From NCBI GenBank assembly GCA_964431655.1, contig CAYSKJ010000023.1:1-27896 (forward strand): DNA of 27,896 nt, written 5' to 3'. The stretch is from CAYMEV01 sp964431655 [NCBI: uncultured bacterium] (GTDB taxonomy: Bacteria > CAYMEV01). The notes under the pieces were generated by a model. It ran no database searches and was not told the origin of the DNA. It worked only from the letters and a program-made list of their open reading frames with translations. Of this stretch, positions 24,897 through 27,896 are shown piece after piece (the first letter of the stretch is position 1; the number at the start of each line of letters is the position of its first letter). The position numbers and the translations under genes were made by a program.

Positions 24897-25397
24897 CTAT
24901 AAACCCAATAATCGCCTGATTAAGGAGTTTTTTTTTACTTTATCCTGAGTATCCCTGGCTTTGTCATGCTCAAAGATTCCGCCGTAAGTGTAGCCAAGTT
25001 TCTCTATGGTCTCGCGGATCACAGACAGACTGACTGTTTTATCATCGTACTCAATATCAGCCTTTCCCAGGGAAAGGTCCACGATAACATCTCTTATTCC
25101 CTCTATTCTTTTCAGGCTTTCGGTTATTTTCCTGGCACACATGACACAGCTCATATTCCCGATGCTTATTGATACTTTCGGGTACTCCACACCATAACCT
25201 GTTCTTTTCACTGCTTCTTCGGCTGAACCAGGGTCAAAGACACTGCTGTCAACCTCGAGCGAAGCGGTATTATCACCAAGGTTTACAACAGCGTTTAAAA
25301 CCCCCCGGGTCTTTTTGAGGGATTTTTCAACTGTTAATGCACAGGAAGCACAATGCATACCTTTAATCCTTAATTTAATCTTTTCTGGCTTATCCAC
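24897..25397 (-). CDS. Two-domain HMA copper-binding protein / N-terminal part of CopA
   Basis: This 166-aa product has two ferredoxin-like heavy-metal-associated domains. The first has GMHCASC (Cys16, Cys19) and the second NMSCVMC (Cys84, Cys87). These bind Cu(I) and either deliver it to CopA or act within CopA. After the second domain a linker (about 142-158) runs into the nine-A tract, and the frame stops 31 bases later. I place the start at GTG 25395-25397, with AAAAGGG eight bases upstream and 4 bases after the nitroreductase stop. An ATG at 25442 is also possible but overlaps the nitroreductase by 41 bases. Alone it is a CopZ-like chaperone; joined to the next frame it is the CopA N-terminus. 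Confidence 0.88.
   Translation of the reverse strand: MDKPEKIKLRIKGMHCASCALTVEKSLKKTRGVLNAVVNLGDNTASLEVDSSVFDPGSAEEAVKRTGYGVEYPKVSISIGNMSCVMCARKITESLKRIEGIRDVIVDLSLGKADIEYDDKTVSLSVIRETIEKLGYTYGGIFEHDKARDTQDKVKKNSLIRRLLGL
24927..24946 (-). promoter_or_regulatory. Candidate -1 frameshift / transcriptional slippage site in copA
   Basis: On the minus strand AGGA (24943-24946) is followed after nine bases by the heptamer A AAA AAC (24927-24933) in the zero frame, at the end of an A9 run (24928-24936). A -1 slip joins the HMA frame to the ATPase frame. The zero-frame stop is TAG at 24897-24899. A small hairpin TGCCC/GGGCA at 24876-24889 lies further downstream, 37 bases past the heptamer. Confidence 0.65.
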
Positions 25398-25401
25398 CGT
25401 G

Positions 25402-25965
25402 CTATCCCTTTTCCCTGTAGCTGTCAATGCAGTATATTTCATTCAATGGAAGCCTTTCGGGCCTATTCTTCTCATCCTCTTTCTGCCTGTCTGACATATG
25501 ATCAACGGGACTTTTGGAATGCCTGCCGACAATAACCAGGGTTATCAGGGTCATATTATCCGGAATCTGAAGTATCTTTTTGACTTCTGATTCATTGAAT
25601 CCGGCTATGGGGTGAGCAACCATCCCCAGTTCTGTAGCCCGCAGGAGGATAAATCCCACAGCAATTCCCGTATCAAACAGGAAGTATTCCCTGCCCTTTA
25701 TACGGCAGTCCTTTTCAGGCTCTGAAAATACGGCTACTACCATGGATGAATTGAATACCCATTCATTCCCCCTGGACATTGCTGTATAAAGCCTCTCAAG
25801 CACTTCCCTGCCATGGGCAAAAACAAATCTCCAGGGCTGGTTGTTGAAACAGCTTGGAGCAAGCTGAGCAGACCTGACAAGCTCATTTATCAGGGATTTG
25901 TCAATATCAGCCTTTTCAAGGGCTCTGTAGGCCCGCCTTTTATTAATGGCCTCCTTTACATCCAT
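25402..25965 (-). CDS. Nitroreductase-family FMN oxidoreductase
   Basis: A 187-aa flavoprotein of the nitroreductase family. The N-terminal FMN-binding arginines are in INKRRAYR (8-14), and APSCFNNQPWRFVFAHG (36-52) is the usual second FMN block. IAVGFILLRATELGMVAHPIAGFNE matches the mid-region and LITLVIVGRHS the C-terminal strand. Members reduce nitro compounds, quinones or other substrates with NAD(P)H; this one cannot be assigned a substrate. GGGGGT precedes the ATG. The stop codon is 4 bases from the preferred GTG start of the HMA/copA gene, so it is likely the first gene of the copper locus. A role tied to copper or redox stress is only suggested by position. Confidence 0.9.
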   Translation of the reverse strand: MDVKEAINKRRAYRALEKADIDKSLINELVRSAQLAPSCFNNQPWRFVFAHGREVLERLYTAMSRGNEWVFNSSMVVAVFSEPEKDCRIKGREYFLFDTGIAVGFILLRATELGMVAHPIAGFNESEVKKILQIPDNMTLITLVIVGRHSKSPVDHMSDRQKEDEKNRPERLPLNEIYCIDSYREKG

Positions 25966-26017
25966 TTCATCATACCCCCTTTAAAGCATATTCATATTTA
26001 CTTGAAATCAGAGAAAT

Positions 26018-26041
26018 GAGCCCCGTCCGGGGCTCAAAAAA
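26018..26041 (-). terminator. Terminator-like hairpin after rubredoxin
   Basis: GAGCCCC (26018-26024) and GGGGCTC (26029-26035) form a perfect 7-bp GC-rich stem with loop GTCC. On the minus strand it is preceded by six T and followed by ATTTCTC, so the U-tract is weak. It begins directly after the rubredoxin stop codon, which supports a terminator role. Confidence 0.6.
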
Positions 26042-26206
26042 CTAATCCTCTAATGGTTCAAACTGATCCTTGCCCACGCCGCATTCAGGGCATACCCAGT
26101 CCTCGGGAAGGTCTTCAAATGCTGTTCCTGCAGGAATGCCCCCGTCAGGGTCTCCAATAGACGGATCATAAATGTATCCGCATGCCATGCATTCATATTT
26201 CTGCAT
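26042..26206 (-). CDS. rub: Rubredoxin
   Basis: A 54-aa small electron carrier with one Fe(SCys)4 site: Cys6 and Cys9 (CMACGYIYD) and Cys39 and Cys42 ([12 protein letters not shown]). The family landmarks [23 protein letters not shown] are all present and the length is standard. AAGGAGG lies eight bases before the ATG, one of the strongest ribosome-binding sites here. It is cytoplasmic and likely donates electrons to the superoxide reductase and rubrerythrin of this window. It appears monocistronic, with its own candidate promoter upstream and a hairpin at its end. Confidence 0.97.
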   Translation of the reverse strand: MQKYECMACGYIYDPSIGDPDGGIPAGTAFEDLPEDWVCPECGVGKDQFEPLED

Positions 26207-26236
26207 ATTAATTTCCTCCTTTTTTCTTCTTTAACT

Positions 26237-26277
26237 ATTATACGGATTAAAAATATTTATGAACCAAAATAATTTTG
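26237..26277 (-). promoter_or_regulatory. Candidate rubredoxin promoter with an upstream palindrome
   Basis: On the minus strand a perfect TATAAT occupies 26237-26242, placing the transcript start near 26230, 24 bases before the ATG. The -35 match is poor (TTGGTT at 19-base spacing). It overlaps a perfect 6-1-6 palindrome CAAAATAATTTTG at 26265-26277, which could be a regulator site. No gene lies in the 97-base gap. Confidence 0.45.
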
Positions 26278-26303
26278 AAAAACTGCCTTTACATGTTTCA
26301 ATA

Positions 26304-27449
26304 TCAGACGATTATCCTCTTCAGCGAACTGTTAAGAAGCGTAACGATCTCATAGTTTATGGTGTTGGCAAGCCTCGCCAGGTCATCGGCACTTACCGCC
26401 CTGTCACCGTCACTGCCGATAAGAGTCACGGTATCGTAAAGCTGTGCATCGGGTATATCAGTAATATCAATCATGCAGAGGTTCATACATATCCTCCCGA
26501 TGACCTTGGCATACCTTTTTCTTACTATAACCGAAGCCCTGTTTCCGAAAGCCCTTAAATAACCATCGGCATAGCCTACAGGAAGTACTCCTATTCTTGT
26601 TTTACGGGAGGTTATAAAACTGCAGCCGTAACCCACAGGGGTATTCTCCGGTATATCCTTAACCTGGACTATACTTGTTTTGAAAGACAGAACGGGTTTC
26701 AGCCGGTCATCGGCACCGTATCTCTCCTGGTATGACAGGTAGGTTTCCCTGCTCGGCCACAGCCCGTAAAGCCCTATGCCTGACCTCACCATGCTGAAAT
26801 GGGTATCAGGAAAAAGCAAAGCGGCAGCTGTACAGGCACTGTGTATATAATCCGGCGATAAGCCTGCTTTGCTCAACTCCCGGATGGCAGACTGAAAAAG
26901 AGAAAGCTGGCCGTAGGCATACTGGTGATTAAGGGTATCTTCAATATTGGCAAAATGCATTGAAAGGCCTGTAAGTTCTATATTGGGACTGCTTTTAATA
27001 AGCCGGGCATAACTGCCAAGCTCCCCGGGCAATATTCCCTGCCTTGAAGTGCCCGTATCCATTTTAAGGTGCATTTTCGCTTTCCTGCCGGCTCTTTCTG
27101 CCGCAGAATCAAGCATGTCTACAGCAGACTTTTCATAAACTGTAAGATGCAAATCATGCTGGACAGCCCAGTCCAAATCATCCGGATGCACAGGTCCCAG
27201 GATCAGTACGGGATTTTCGTCAATGCCATTGTCTATAAGGATTTTTGCTTCCCCTATCTCGTGAACTCCCAGGAAATCAGTAAAATCCCGGAGAATGCGG
27301 GCAACTTCAAGAATTCCGTGTCCATAAGCATTGGATTTCACTACAGAACAGAACTTTACATTTTTTCCGATGCGGTTCTTGAGAAAGGAAATATTATGAA
27401 GAAGATTATCCTTTGACAGCTCTATCCATTTATGGTATTCATGTGCCAT
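26304..27449 (-). CDS. alr: Alanine racemase
   Basis: A 381-aa PLP enzyme that interconverts L- and D-alanine for peptidoglycan. The PLP lysine is Lys38 in VVKSNAYGHG. MDTGTSRQG and IHSACTAAAL are characteristic blocks of the N-terminal TIM barrel. GIGLYGLWPS and the later VGYGCSF and GVLPVGYADGY match the C-terminal beta domain with the catalytic tyrosine region. Length is normal. The ATG has no Shine-Dalgarno. A promoter-like pair places the transcription start on or next to the ATG, and an inverted repeat covers the start codon. It is divergent from queG, 46 bases away. Confidence 0.96.
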   Translation of the reverse strand: MAHEYHKWIELSKDNLLHNISFLKNRIGKNVKFCSVVKSNAYGHGILEVARILRDFTDFLGVHEIGEAKILIDNGIDENPVLILGPVHPDDLDWAVQHDLHLTVYEKSAVDMLDSAAERAGRKAKMHLKMDTGTSRQGILPGELGSYARLIKSSPNIELTGLSMHFANIEDTLNHQYAYGQLSLFQSAIRELSKAGLSPDYIHSACTAAALLFPDTHFSMVRSGIGLYGLWPSRETYLSYQERYGADDRLKPVLSFKTSIVQVKDIPENTPVGYGCSFITSRKTRIGVLPVGYADGYLRAFGNRASVIVRKRYAKVIGRICMNLCMIDITDIPDAQLYDTVTLIGSDGDRAVSADDLARLANTINYEIVTLLNSSLKRIIV

Positions 27450-27456
27450 TGCTGTA

Positions 27457-27486
27457 ATTAAAGCAATATTTCTGGTTAAAAATCAA
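27457..27486 (-). promoter_or_regulatory. Candidate leaderless promoter for alr
   Basis: On the minus strand TTGATT (27481-27486) and TTTAAT (27457-27462, 5/6) are spaced by 18 bases. The start would be about 7 bases further, at the alr ATG (27449). The inverted repeat ATTGCT/AGCAAT (27448-27453 and 27462-27467, eight bases between) overlaps the start codon. Confidence 0.35.
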
Positions 27487-27495
27487 GAAAATAAA

Positions 27496-27896
27496 ATGGA
27501 CAGGATAAACATCAGCTCTTTTATAAAAAACCGGGCACAGGCCTTCGGTTTTGACCTTGCCGGCATGACAAGACCCTTTGTTTCCGAGCATGCTGAATAC
27601 CTCCGGCACTCTGCCAAACTGGGAAGCTACCGGGATATGAAATGGTTTTCCGATACCGTTGAAAAGCGAATTGACATGGTTTCAAGCTTCAGATGGGCAA
27701 GATCTGTAATTATGCTGGGCACGGCCTACAGAATCCTGCCTGAAAGACCCAGGAACCGGGACGGGGTAACAATAGGCAGTTATGCACGCATAACCGACTA
27801 CCACAAAGTGCTTTTTTCAAATGCAGAAAGATTTCTCTCTGCCCTGGAAAGTGCTCTCGGAAAAGGCATTAAAAGCAAAATATATGTCGATACGGG
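27496..27896 (+). CDS. queG: Epoxyqueuosine reductase QueG, N-terminal part (3' end outside the window)
   Basis: About 133 N-terminal residues are visible before the window ends. QueG reduces epoxyqueuosine to queuosine in tRNA, using cobalamin and two [4Fe-4S] clusters. Family landmarks here are MKWFSDTVEKRIDMVSSFRWARSVIMLGTAYR and, after a short insert, SYARITDYHKVL, the cobalamin-side motif of QueG. The ferredoxin-like cysteine motifs would lie beyond the window. The start is ATG 27496 with only a poor Shine-Dalgarno (AAGAAA). The gene is divergent from alr. Identification rests on the N-terminal half alone. Confidence 0.87.
   Translation, partial: MDRINISSFIKNRAQAFGFDLAGMTRPFVSEHAEYLRHSAKLGSYRDMKWFSDTVEKRIDMVSSFRWARSVIMLGTAYRILPERPRNRDGVTIGSYARITDYHKVLFSNAERFLSALESALGKGIKSKIYVDT

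Noticed and set aside
1-27896. CRISPR arrays, tRNA or rRNA genes, IS elements, prophage
   Set aside because: I saw no regularly spaced repeats, cloverleaf-like or rRNA sequence, transposase motifs or phage genes on either strand. Small divergent RNAs cannot be excluded by eye.

Overview
The window reads as chromosomal DNA of an anaerobic or oxygen-sensitive diderm bacterium. Evidence for anaerobiosis is the set rubrerythrin, superoxide reductase, ferritin, PerR and rubredoxin. Evidence for a second membrane is a CsgG-type secretion protein and a PilB/GspE-type ATPase. An MglA-like GTPase paired with a PATAN (DUF4388) protein, many TPR proteins and a giant kinase-ATPase-TPR protein are gene types found in Spirochaetota, Deltaproteobacteria-like lineages and related uncultured phyla. 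I cannot settle the phylum by reading alone. The DNA is moderately AT-rich, genes are tightly packed and mostly on the minus strand, and no tRNA, rRNA, IS element or CRISPR is visible.

Layout from left to right. 1-1248: the 3' end of an unknown plus-strand gene converges on plsC. 1283-3819: an MglA-like GTPase and a PATAN protein, translationally coupled. 3890-6520: a DUF512 radical SAM protein and the ribosome-assembly GTPase Der. 6554-7432: a CsgG-like exported protein. It is divergent from a soluble GAF histidine kinase (7579-9462). 9478-14590: a three-gene operon of a membrane-anchored 990-aa TPR protein, a 310-aa TPR protein and a PilB/GspE-like ATPase. 14885-16758: the peroxide/superoxide defence operon perR-rbr-dfx-ftn, with a recognisable promoter and overlapping palindrome. 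16850-20476: a 1208-aa Ser/Thr kinase. 20612-22435: cysteine desulfurase and an IscU-type scaffold. 22469-25965: a nitroreductase, a copper-ATPase locus split by a frameshift, and a CoA-binding protein. 26042-27449: rubredoxin and alanine racemase. 27496-end: the start of queG on the plus strand.

The genes form a few functional groups. One handles reactive oxygen and iron (PerR, rubrerythrin, superoxide reductase, ferritin, rubredoxin, Fe-S assembly). One handles copper (CopA with a separable two-domain metal-binding protein). Another group looks like surface, polarity or signalling machinery (MglA/PATAN, TPR/PilB-like operon, CsgG, histidine kinase, Ser/Thr kinase), although nothing here shows that these act together.

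The strongest candidate for unusual biology is the copA locus. Its two HMA domains are in one frame and the ATPase core, including the first membrane helix, is in the -1 frame. The frames join at a run of nine A that contains the slippery heptamer A AAA AAC, nine bases after an AGGA. That is the layout expected for programmed frameshifting or transcriptional slippage giving both a copper chaperone and a full CopA. A homopolymer sequencing error is the main alternative. Other points worth checking are a terminator filling the whole leader of the DUF512-der unit, likely leaderless promoters for the histidine kinase and alr, and a perfect 17-bp hairpin after the ferritin gene.
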